A stretch of 5,932 nt of DNA from Bacteroidetes bacterium UBA1952 (GTDB taxonomy: Bacteria; Bacteroidota; Bacteroidia; Chitinophagales; Chitinophagaceae): assembly GCA_002336725.1 (NCBI GenBank), contig DDEO01000063.1, positions 1 to 5,932 on the forward strand, read 5' to 3'. The position numbers were made by a program, and so were the translations under genes. Positions 1-5,392 of this stretch are shown in pieces (within the stretch, counting starts at the first letter, position 1; each line of letters starts with the position of its first letter). The notes below the pieces were generated by a model. It saw nothing but the letters and a program-made list of their open reading frames with translations, made no database searches and was not told where the DNA came from.

Positions 1-902
1 GCCAGCGGGTTGCCGCCGTAAGTGGAACCATGCTCGCCCGGCTTGATGGTCAGCATAATTTCATCATCGGCCAGCACGGCAGACACCGGCATCATGCCGC
101 CGCTGAGGGCCTTGCCGAGAATCAACACATCAGGCCGAACCTCTTCATAATCGCAGGCCAGCATCTTGCCGGTGCGCGCCAGCCCGGTCTGGATTTCATC
201 GGCCAGAAACAACACATTGTATTTGCGGCACAGCGTTTCTACGCCTTTCAGATAGCCGTCGTCGGGAACCACCACGCCGGCTTCGCCCTGAATAGGCTCC
301 ACCAGAAAGGCACATATATTTTTATCCTGAAAAGCCACTTCTACCGCCGCCAGGTCGTTGTAGGGAACCACATCATAGCCCGGCTGAAATGGCCCAAAGT
401 CTTCGCGGGCGGTTGGGTCGGTGCTAAAAGAAATAACGTTGATGGTGCGCCCATGGAAATTGCTTTTAGCCGCCACAATGCGGGCCTCGTCTTTGGCAAT
501 GCCCTTGACGCGATAGCCCCAGTGGCGGGCCAGTTTCAGCGCCGTTTCCACCGCTTCCACACCGCTGTTCATCGGCAGCACCTTGTCATACCCAAAAAAG
601 CGGGTGATGTATTCTTCAAATTCGCCCAGCAGATTGCTGTGGAAGGCGCGAGAGGTGAGCGTGAGCGTAGCAGCCTGCTCGGCCATTGCCTGCACCAGAC
701 GCGGATGGCAGTGTCCCTGATTAACCGCCGAGTAGGCCGACAGGAAATCGTAGTAGCGTTTGCCGTCCACATCCCACATATACACGCCTTCGGCGCGGGC
801 CAGCACCACGGGCAGCGGGTGATAATTGTGTGCGCCGTAGCGTTCTTCGAGGTCTATATAATGTTGGGCTTTGGGAGAAACGCCGGCATCAACGGTATTC
901 AT
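1..902 (-). CDS. rocD: Ornithine aminotransferase (ornithine--oxo-acid transaminase), N-terminal 300 residues, cut by window edge
   Basis: This is a PLP-dependent class III aminotransferase that moves the delta-amino group of ornithine to 2-oxoglutarate, giving glutamate semialdehyde and linking arginine/ornithine breakdown to proline and glutamate in the cytoplasm. I translated the minus strand from ATG 900-902. The reading frame runs off the left edge, so about 100 C-terminal residues are missing. Visible hallmarks are YGAHNYHPLP (residues 22-31), SAVNQGHCHP near 58-67, VLPMNSGVEA, VEPIQGEAGVVVP, LADEIQTGLARTGK (Asp235 and Gln238 for cofactor contact), LGKALSGG (Lys264, the Schiff-base lysine) and GSTYGGNPL at the break. 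From memory of human OAT, the key residues (Tyr55, Tyr85, Asp263, Lys292) all align at a constant offset of 28, which supports both the identity and this start. The upstream frame stays open into repeat DNA but has no better start. No Shine-Dalgarno is visible. Function is near certain; regulation is unknown. Confidence 0.96.
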   Translation of the reverse strand, partial: MNTVDAGVSPKAQHYIDLEERYGAHNYHPLPVVLARAEGVYMWDVDGKRYYDFLSAYSAVNQGHCHPRLVQAMAEQAATLTLTSRAFHSNLLGEFEEYITRFFGYDKVLPMNSGVEAVETALKLARHWGYRVKGIAKDEARIVAAKSNFHGRTINVISFSTDPTAREDFGPFQPGYDVVPYNDLAAVEVAFQDKNICAFLVEPIQGEAGVVVPDDGYLKGVETLCRKYNVLFLADEIQTGLARTGKMLACDYEEVRPDVLILGKALSGGMMPVSAVLADDEIMLTIKPGEHGSTYGGNPL

Positions 903-906
903 CCGG

Positions 907-914
907 CAAAGGTA
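907..914 (-). promoter_or_regulatory. Possible Bacteroidota -7 element (TACCTTTG) at the ornithine aminotransferase start
   Basis: The minus strand reads TACCTTTG, an exact match to the Bacteroidota -7 core TAnnTTTG. It ends only four bases before the ATG at 902, so transcription from it would begin at or near the start codon and give a leaderless message. No TTG-type -33 element is seen at the expected distance. It may be chance, since an 8-base pattern with two free positions is not rare. Confidence 0.25.
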
Positions 915-930
915 AAGGAGATGGGAGTTA

Positions 931-1000
931 GGAGTTGATTGTTGTTGATAAAGGTTGATGGGAGTTGATGGTTGTTGATAAGGGTTGATGGGGGTCGATG
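931..1000. repeat. GTTGAT decamer array A (7 units, exact 10-bp period)
   Basis: GTTGAT starts at 934, 944, 954, 964, 974 and 984, and a one-base variant (GTCGAT) at 994, so the spacing is exactly 10 bp throughout. There is also a higher-order unit: 931-960 and 961-990 are 30-bp tandem copies differing at only two positions. On the minus strand, the sense of the adjacent aminotransferase gene, each unit reads ATCAAC in an A/C-rich, largely unstructured context. The array ends about 30 bp upstream of that gene's start codon. Confidence 0.9.
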
Positions 1001-1032
1001 GTAGGGGCGACCCTTGTGGTCGCCCTGTTGAT
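991..1032. repeat. Dispersed hairpin element, copy 1 (stem GGGCGACC, GTTGAT flanks)
   Basis: A perfect 8-bp stem, GGGCGACC at 1005-1012 and GGTCGCCC at 1018-1025, encloses a 5-base loop (CTTGT). It is flanked by GATGGTAGG on the left and CTGTTGAT on the right. The same flanks enclose a stem of different sequence at 5712-5754. There is no T-run directly after the stem on either strand, so it does not look like an intrinsic terminator. A REP/MITE-like palindromic unit is the best description. Confidence 0.75.
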
Positions 1033-1103
1033 GATTGTTGATTGTTGTTGATCGTCGTTGATGGTTGTTGTTCGTCGTTGATAAGGGTTGATAAGGGGTT
1101 TGT
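1024..1103. repeat. GTTGAT decamer array B (about 7 units)
   Basis: After the hairpin the 10-bp rhythm resumes with a 3-bp phase shift relative to array A. GTTGAT starts at 1027, 1037, 1047, 1057, 1077 and 1087; the unit at 1067 has decayed to GTTGTT and the one at 1097 to GTTTGT. One more GTTGAT stands alone at 1134, past the next hairpin. The decay towards the right edge suggests older or unselected units. Confidence 0.85.
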
Positions 1104-1105
1104 AG

Positions 1106-1127
1106 GAACGCGCCAAGAGGCGCGTTC
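1106..1127. repeat. Perfect 9-bp hairpin GAACGCGCC / GGCGCGTTC
   Basis: GAACGCGCC (1106-1114), tetraloop AAGA, then GGCGCGTTC (1119-1127) form a perfect GC-rich stem, extendable by a G-T pair (1105/1128). It has no following T-run, so termination is unlikely. It sits between GGGTT-type sequences just after array B, in the same kind of context as the other hairpin elements. It is probably another dispersed palindrome. Confidence 0.75.
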
Positions 1128-1146
1128 TAAAGGGTTGATGAGGAAA

Positions 1147-1179
1147 CCTGCTCCATTGGTTTTTTTTAAAGAAAGCAGG
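1147..1179 (-). terminator. Weak candidate terminator or decayed inverted repeat downstream of the flippase gene
   Basis: CCTGCT (1147-1152) pairs with AGCAGG (1174-1179) across a 21-base loop that contains an A/T tract. On the minus strand the stem is followed by only three T residues. It lies about 150 bp past the flippase stop. The stem is short and the loop long, so a terminator role is doubtful, but no better candidate exists after that gene. Confidence 0.25.
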
Positions 1180-1190
1180 AAAATTTATTG

Positions 1191-1229
1191 CCCGATCCGT
1201 GAAAATCCGTCCTGATCCGTGTCATCCGC
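1191..1229. repeat. ATCCGT/ATCCGC words at about 10-bp spacing
   Basis: ATCCGT begins at 1195, 1205 and 1215, followed by ATCCGC at 1224, giving intervals of 10, 10 and 9 bp. A further ATCCGC occurs in the second copy of the 32-bp direct repeat. I recall similar ATCCGTG-type strings as common intergenic repeats in environmental genomes, but I cannot verify that here. Confidence 0.7.
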
Positions 1230-1250
1230 GTGCTATTTCCCTACACAAGC
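1219..1250. repeat. 32-bp direct repeat, copy 1
   Basis: This 32-bp segment, starting GTGTCATCCGCG and ending CTACACAAGC, recurs at 1286-1317 with a single substitution (TTTCCC versus TTTTCC). The copies start 67 bp apart with unrelated sequence between them. The first copy overlaps the last ATCCGT-type word of the preceding repeat run. Confidence 0.95.
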
Positions 1251-1285
1251 GCACGACCGCGTGAACGAATTGGCTCGCCATCTGG

Positions 1286-1317
1286 GTGTCATCCGCGTGC
1301 TATTTTCCTACACAAGC
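1286..1317. repeat. 32-bp direct repeat, copy 2
   Basis: This is the second copy of the 32-bp direct repeat, 31 of 32 bases identical to 1219-1250. It ends 15 bp before the flippase stop codon. The pair could be a local duplication or the two footprints of a dispersed element. No terminal inverted repeat or transposase gene is present. Confidence 0.95.
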
Positions 1318-1332
1318 CGTTCTCACTTACCC

Positions 1333-2721
1333 TCACATTTTCCGGAAATTCCGGAATCCAAACAACGCAGTCAGCCCGGCGGCGCACAGCGCCAATATCA
1401 GCAGCGACCCAAAGGCGTTCAAACCGGTGAAAGAAAGCACCATCTTCACGCCATACAGCATCGAAGCGGAAACCAGAAACGTTATCGCCCACTGCCGCAA
1501 CGGAAATAGCGCCGAAAGCGAAAGGCCGGTTATCTGCACCGTCTTCCAGGTGTAAAAAACCACCATGCAGAGCGTGGAGAGCGAAAAAGAAAGGGCTATT
1601 CCCGGCAATCCCAGCAGCGGATAGAGCATCCACGCAAGAACAGATGCCAGCACCAAATCGCCCGCTGCACCCCAAAGCACCCATTGCGTTTTCCGGAAAT
1701 GTTGCAGCATTGCCGAAAACGGATAGGCCCGCAGGGGCAAAACCAGCGTCGTCATGGCGAAAATGGAAACGGATGCCTGATAGCGCCCCCCAAAAACCAC
1801 TTCAAAAAGCGCCTCGCGACCCAGCATCAAAAACCAAAACAGCGGAAAGACAAAAGCCGCTAACAAGCTGCCCGTAGCACGAATAAAAACCGCTTTTCCG
1901 GTAGCGCCGGTCTCGCCCGCATCAGCAGCCTGATGCAAAAAAGCACTGCCGGCAGCGCCCAGAAGCAGCGGCAGAAACGGCACCTCCTGCGCACCGTTAA
2001 AATACACCCCCGACAGCGCCGGCACCACCAGAAAACCCACCAAAGCCTTGTCCAGCAGGCGGGAACTTTGCTGAATCAAATCATAAACGGCCAGGTCGCG
2101 CCAGAGCCGCGTCAGCCCCACAGCCACCGCTACGCCCCCATCCGCCATCCGACGGGAAGCCTTCGCAAACGGGAGATACAGCACAAAAGCCCGCAGCAAC
2201 GCCAGCAGGCCCAGACTGCCAAAAAGCAGCGGCGGCGAAGCGGCGAAAAAGCCATGCAACGCCACAAAAAGCAGCGAAGCCACGCCATTGACCACAGATA
2301 CCTGCCGATAGCGCCGCTGCCCCAGCGCCAGTCCCTCGGCCAGCGTTGCCAGCACCCAGCCTATAAAGAAAACGACCAGCACAGGCAACGACGGGAAACC
2401 GCGATTCCAGAAGACGAAAAGCAGGGTTGAAAGCCCCAAAAGCACCCCGAAAAAAGCCCGCATCTTCTGGCTGCTGCCCCGCAAACCAACCATCAAATCG
2501 GCCGGCCCCACAACCTGCGCAAGCGTGGGGATACCCATGCAGGCAAGCGTACTCAGCAATCCATAACGAACCCAGATATTTTGATATTGGCCGTAGGCTG
2601 CCGGCGAAAGTACCCGCGAATACCAGACCATAACCCCCAGCAGGGCCAGTGCCGGAAAAATACGGGCGGCCAGCAGAAAGGCACTGCGTCGTGCAAGGGT
2701 TCTTTCCGGCTGCCGGGACAT
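1333..2721 (-). CDS. Polysaccharide flippase-like membrane protein (Wzx/MOP superfamily)
   Basis: This 462-residue, very hydrophobic protein has the look and length of oligosaccharide flippases, which move undecaprenyl-linked sugar units across the inner membrane. The N-terminus fits the family: a short basic start (residues 1-12), a first membrane helix around 14-35, then the SRVLSPAAYGQYQNIW region (35-50), which resembles the conserved segment after helix 1 in Wzx/RfbX-type proteins. By eye there are about 12 membrane segments throughout, with a short basic tail ending FRNFRKM. The ATG at 2719-2721 has no obvious Shine-Dalgarno. A strong terminator separates it from the upstream YfhO-family gene 80 bp away, so it may need its own promoter. 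The minus strand at 2732-2739 reads TATCTTTT, one base off the -7 core. Substrate cannot be read from the sequence. Another MOP-family transporter role is possible. Confidence 0.82.
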   Translation of the reverse strand: MSRQPERTLARRSAFLLAARIFPALALLGVMVWYSRVLSPAAYGQYQNIWVRYGLLSTLACMGIPTLAQVVGPADLMVGLRGSSQKMRAFFGVLLGLSTLLFVFWNRGFPSLPVLVVFFIGWVLATLAEGLALGQRRYRQVSVVNGVASLLFVALHGFFAASPPLLFGSLGLLALLRAFVLYLPFAKASRRMADGGVAVAVGLTRLWRDLAVYDLIQQSSRLLDKALVGFLVVPALSGVYFNGAQEVPFLPLLLGAAGSAFLHQAADAGETGATGKAVFIRATGSLLAAFVFPLFWFLMLGREALFEVVFGGRYQASVSIFAMTTLVLPLRAYPFSAMLQHFRKTQWVLWGAAGDLVLASVLAWMLYPLLGLPGIALSFSLSTLCMVVFYTWKTVQITGLSLSALFPLRQWAITFLVSASMLYGVKMVLSFTGLNAFGSLLILALCAAGLTALFGFRNFRKM

Positions 2722-2740
2722 AGGCGCAAAGAAAAGATAA

Positions 2741-2778
2741 AAAGCCTGACGGATCTTTAAGAAAAATCGTCAGGCTTT
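2741..2778 (-). terminator. Intrinsic terminator of the YfhO-family gene
   Basis: AAAGCCTGACG (2741-2751) and CGTCAGGCTTT (2768-2778) form a perfect 11-bp stem around a 16-base loop. On the minus strand the stem runs into TTTTT (2743-2739). It begins 23 bp after the YfhO-family stop and ends about 18 bp before the flippase start, so the flippase gene is largely uncoupled from upstream transcription unless read-through occurs. Confidence 0.85.
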
Positions 2779-2801
2779 AAAGAAAAAAAGGAGCATTCGG
2801 G

Positions 2802-5297
2802 CTACAGGTCTTTCATCTCTACCCGAAGCGGCGCTTCCTCGTCCCTTTTCCGGGAATGGCGATAGCCCCAAACCAAAGCAGCGATTATCAAGGCAAAGAG
2901 CACGATGCTCGCAATGGCCGAAATGCGATTGCCGAGGATAAAAGACTGCGGCTGAAATTTGAAATCAATTTTGTGGTTGCCTGCCGGGATTTTTACGGCC
3001 CGCAGCACGTAGTTGGCCCGCACAATCGGCGTTTCTTTTCCATCCACAAACGCCTTCCAGCCTTTGTCGTAATACATATCCGAGAACACCGCCAGCCCTT
3101 CGTTGGGGTTGTGCGATTCAAACTGCAACTCGTTGAGGCCATACTTCGTCAGGCGGATAGCGGCGCTGCTGTCTTTCCGGAAATTTCCGGAACCGATGAC
3201 TTGCTGAAAAGGCTGCACCCGAATAATCGCCGTGGTTGACGGATTCCAGTCGGCAGCCGGATTGGGAGCCGCCGTGTCGCCGATTTTAGGCGCGTTCATC
3301 GCCAACATCTCTTCGTCGGCAGTATTTACATATTTTACATTGCTCACAAACCAGGCATTGCCCAGTGCGCCCGGATTGGGCATCACCGCCGGCTGATTAT
3401 TTTGTCCGGGAACGATAAAATATTTGGTATTGAGCATATCCAGCACGGCGCTGTTCATGCCTTTCTGCGGGCTGAGATGAATGTCTATCAAATCCTGATA
3501 GCTCTCCATCTTGGCCGGACTGTAGCCACCCACGAGCTTCATATTATAGGCCGGAACGGCATCGTTGTAAGGGTCGCGCGTGAGGTCCATCACCCGGAAA
3601 TACGGGTCTTTATCGGTCAGGATTTGCTGGTCCACCGGGCGGGGTGCAAAAGCGGCATCATACTGCCCCGGCTCTTCGTAGTTGCTTTCGTTGAGATAAC
3701 GCTTGTTCACCATCTGCAAGTCCACAAAAGTGAGCGCGGCCAGCACAATCAATGCCGTCATGGCGTTGAGTTTCTCCTTCACCAGCGCCCATAGCACGGC
3801 GGCGGCGGCCAGGATGAAGAAGGCCGAACGAAGTCCACTATTGCGCGCCATCGCTGCCCGGTCTTCGCGAATCAGGCTCAGAAGCTGCGGCGGCAGTTGC
3901 GCATCGGTCTGTGGATTGGTGAAGTCAAAAAACACCGAAGCGCCCAGCCCAAGCACCAGTGCAAGGCCGCCGGTGATGCCCGCCGAAAGCTTGATGGCCT
4001 TCCACTTGCGGGCTGCGTCCGGCTCCTGCAAAAGCTGATGAATGCCCCAGATGCCCACCACCGGAAAAATCAATTGCGGCATGACAAGGGCCATCGACGG
4101 TGTCCGGAAATTCTTGAGCAGTGGCAAGGTATCAAACAAAAAATAGTTGATGCCCGACAGGTGATTTCCCAGCGACAGGATAATCCCAAAAAGCGCCGCC
4201 GCCGCAAGCGCCCATTTCATCGGATTGCGGATCACGACAAGCCCCAACACAAACAAGAAGCAAATGATGGCCCCGAGATATACCGGCCCGGAAACAAACG
4301 GCTGCGGCCCCCAGTACGACGGCAGTTTTTCGTATTGCGGGCCTACCATTTCGGCAGTCTGCGGCAGGCGATCGGCTTCCTCGCCGGAGGCACCGCCGTA
4401 GAGGTCGGGAACCAGCAGCGTAAAAGTTTCGCCCATGCCCTGACTCCAGCGGAAGGCATAGTCTTTATCCAGCCCGCCCTTCGATTTGTCTTCGCCGGCA
4501 GGCCGGTTGAGTGTCAGTTCGCTGTTGCCGCCCCGCATGGTATATTGATTGTACTCGCGCGTGGGCAAAATGCCCACGGCATTGGTTGCCACGCCCAGCA
4601 GCCCCATAACCACGGCCAGAACGCTTGCCATCAGAAAGCGCGGCAGGGTTCCTTTGCGAATGGCATCTACCAGATAGCCGATGCCCACAAATACCAGAAT
4701 CAGACCCATGTAATACACAATCTGATAGTGGCCCGAGAGGGCTATCAATGCCATCGCCGATGCAAAAAGGGCGCTGCCGCCCACCCATTTCCCCCGATAG
4801 AGCAGGATGAAGCCGGCCAGCACCAACGGCATCCAGCCAATTGCCAGCATCTTGGTATTATGCCCTGCCGAGATGATAATCGGATTGTAGGTAGCCAGAG
4901 CAAAACCTACTGCGCCCAGCAGCCCCAGCCAGCGGTTCATGCGCAATACCTGACTCAGCGCGTAGAAACTGAGCATAGCCACCAGAAAAAAATTGGCCGG
5001 CTGCGGCAATAAGTGGGTTAGAAAATGATACAACTCCGCGAAATAGGAACTCGTCTTTCCGAGGAAAATCAGGTATGTGGGGTTGCCGCCAAACATACTG
5101 TTGGTCCAGAGCGGAATTTCGCCGGTCTGCTCATAGGAGCGGCGGGCTTCCTCGCTCATGGCTTTCCACGAAACGATATCGTGTTGGGAGAGGACAAGTC
5201 CCTGAAGCGCCGGCAGAGACACCACCAGCGCCACCAGGATCATGATGGCAATAATAACGAGGTGGGGAGTCCACTTTTTAAAATTGATAGCAGCCAT
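2802..5297 (-). CDS. YfhO-family multi-spanning membrane protein (putative GT-C-like glycosyltransferase)
   Basis: The protein has 831 residues from the start I prefer. After a first membrane helix (about 12-31) comes an extracytoplasmic loop with SQHDIVSW (37-44) and IPLWTNSMFGGNPTY (61-75). Both are typical of YfhO proteins, and the acidic Asp40 is where GT-C enzymes carry a catalytic acid. Further family-like features are AGHNTKM, about a dozen membrane helices, and a C-terminal soluble domain with YYDKGWKAFVDGKE and RANYVLRAVKIPAG, followed by a last helix and a basic tail. In Bacillus subtilis, YfhO is implicated in adding GlcNAc to lipoteichoic acid; this organism's substrate is unknown. 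An ATG at 5354 would add 19 residues, but it lies five bases past the T-run of the upstream terminator. The ATG at 5297 lies downstream of a -7-like site and puts a typical KKW-then-helix N-terminus first. The neighbouring flippase supports an envelope-glycan role. Confidence 0.88.
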   Translation of the reverse strand: MAAINFKKWTPHLVIIAIMILVALVVSLPALQGLVLSQHDIVSWKAMSEEARRSYEQTGEIPLWTNSMFGGNPTYLIFLGKTSSYFAELYHFLTHLLPQPANFFLVAMLSFYALSQVLRMNRWLGLLGAVGFALATYNPIIISAGHNTKMLAIGWMPLVLAGFILLYRGKWVGGSALFASAMALIALSGHYQIVYYMGLILVFVGIGYLVDAIRKGTLPRFLMASVLAVVMGLLGVATNAVGILPTREYNQYTMRGGNSELTLNRPAGEDKSKGGLDKDYAFRWSQGMGETFTLLVPDLYGGASGEEADRLPQTAEMVGPQYEKLPSYWGPQPFVSGPVYLGAIICFLFVLGLVVIRNPMKWALAAAALFGIILSLGNHLSGINYFLFDTLPLLKNFRTPSMALVMPQLIFPVVGIWGIHQLLQEPDAARKWKAIKLSAGITGGLALVLGLGASVFFDFTNPQTDAQLPPQLLSLIREDRAAMARNSGLRSAFFILAAAAVLWALVKEKLNAMTALIVLAALTFVDLQMVNKRYLNESNYEEPGQYDAAFAPRPVDQQILTDKDPYFRVMDLTRDPYNDAVPAYNMKLVGGYSPAKMESYQDLIDIHLSPQKGMNSAVLDMLNTKYFIVPGQNNQPAVMPNPGALGNAWFVSNVKYVNTADEEMLAMNAPKIGDTAAPNPAADWNPSTTAIIRVQPFQQVIGSGNFRKDSSAAIRLTKYGLNELQFESHNPNEGLAVFSDMYYDKGWKAFVDGKETPIVRANYVLRAVKIPAGNHKIDFKFQPQSFILGNRISAIASIVLFALIIAALVWGYRHSRKRDEEAPLRVEMKDL

Positions 5298-5318
5298 ACG
5301 GTGTTTTGAGAAGAAAGG

Positions 5319-5326
5319 CAAAAGTA
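5319..5326 (-). promoter_or_regulatory. Possible Bacteroidota -7 element (TACTTTTG) for the YfhO-family gene
   Basis: The minus strand reads TACTTTTG, an exact match to TAnnTTTG, between the upstream terminator and the preferred ATG at 5297. Transcription would start around 5312 and give a leader of roughly 15 bases that excludes the upstream ATG at 5354. No clear TTG -33 element is seen 19-21 bp further up, so the call rests on the -7 core and position. Confidence 0.42.
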
Positions 5327-5358
5327 TTGCGCAGGCCGCCATCAGCGGCGACATCTGG

Positions 5359-5383
5359 AAAAACCCGGAGCAGAATTTCCGGG
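5359..5383 (-). terminator. Intrinsic terminator of the SMR transporter gene
   Basis: CCCGGA (5364-5369) pairs with TCCGGG (5378-5383) across an 8-base loop, and on the minus strand the stem is followed by TTTTT (5363-5359). It begins 9 bp past the SMR stop. The distal arm also belongs to a perfect 14-bp palindrome (5377-5390), so the two folds compete. Confidence 0.75.
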
Positions 5384-5390
5384 CCCGGAA
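5377..5390. repeat. Perfect 14-bp palindrome TTCCGGGCCCGGAA
   Basis: The palindrome lies two bases after the SMR stop codon on the minus strand. It has no loop, so as RNA it could fold only with unpaired central bases. It shares bases 5378-5383 with the terminator stem. It could be a dyad protein-binding site or chance GC-rich symmetry. Confidence 0.6.
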
Positions 5391-5392
5391 GG

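Larger units (their letters stand above)
903..1332. other. 430-bp repeat-rich intergenic region without a credible gene
   Basis: This gap separates the flippase stop from the ornithine aminotransferase start. Open frames cross it on both strands, but their translations are low-complexity or repetitive and resemble no known protein. From left to right it holds a 10-bp GTTGAT array, a GGGCGACC hairpin, a second GTTGAT array, a GAACGCGCC hairpin, a weak long-loop inverted repeat (1147-1179), ATCCGT words at about 10-bp spacing, and a 32-bp direct repeat ending 15 bp from the flippase stop. Any promoter for the aminotransferase should lie here, but apart from the weak site at 907-914 none is recognisable. 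Confidence 0.8.

Noticed and set aside
30..938. A 302-codon plus-strand frame, and a long plus-strand frame at 3897-5012
   Set aside because: They run opposite clear ornithine aminotransferase and YfhO-family coding sequences. Their translations are rich in His, Gln and Arg and look like no protein family.
931..1103. CRISPR array
   Set aside because: The units are 10 bp and contiguous, with no unique spacers of regular length and no cas genes nearby.
928..1116. A 62-codon minus-strand frame with a tandem 10-residue repeat (HQPLSTTINS twice)
   Set aside because: The repeat is simply the 30-bp DNA duplication translated. The protein is low-complexity, its frame crosses a hairpin element, and it has no family-like features.
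1219..1317. Insertion sequence bounded by the 32-bp repeats
   Set aside because: Only 35 bp separate the copies. There is no transposase frame and no inverted ends.
1219..1555. Three overlapping plus-strand frames starting in the 32-bp repeat
   Set aside because: They arise from the direct repeat and then run antisense through the C-terminal part of the flippase gene, with unlikely composition.
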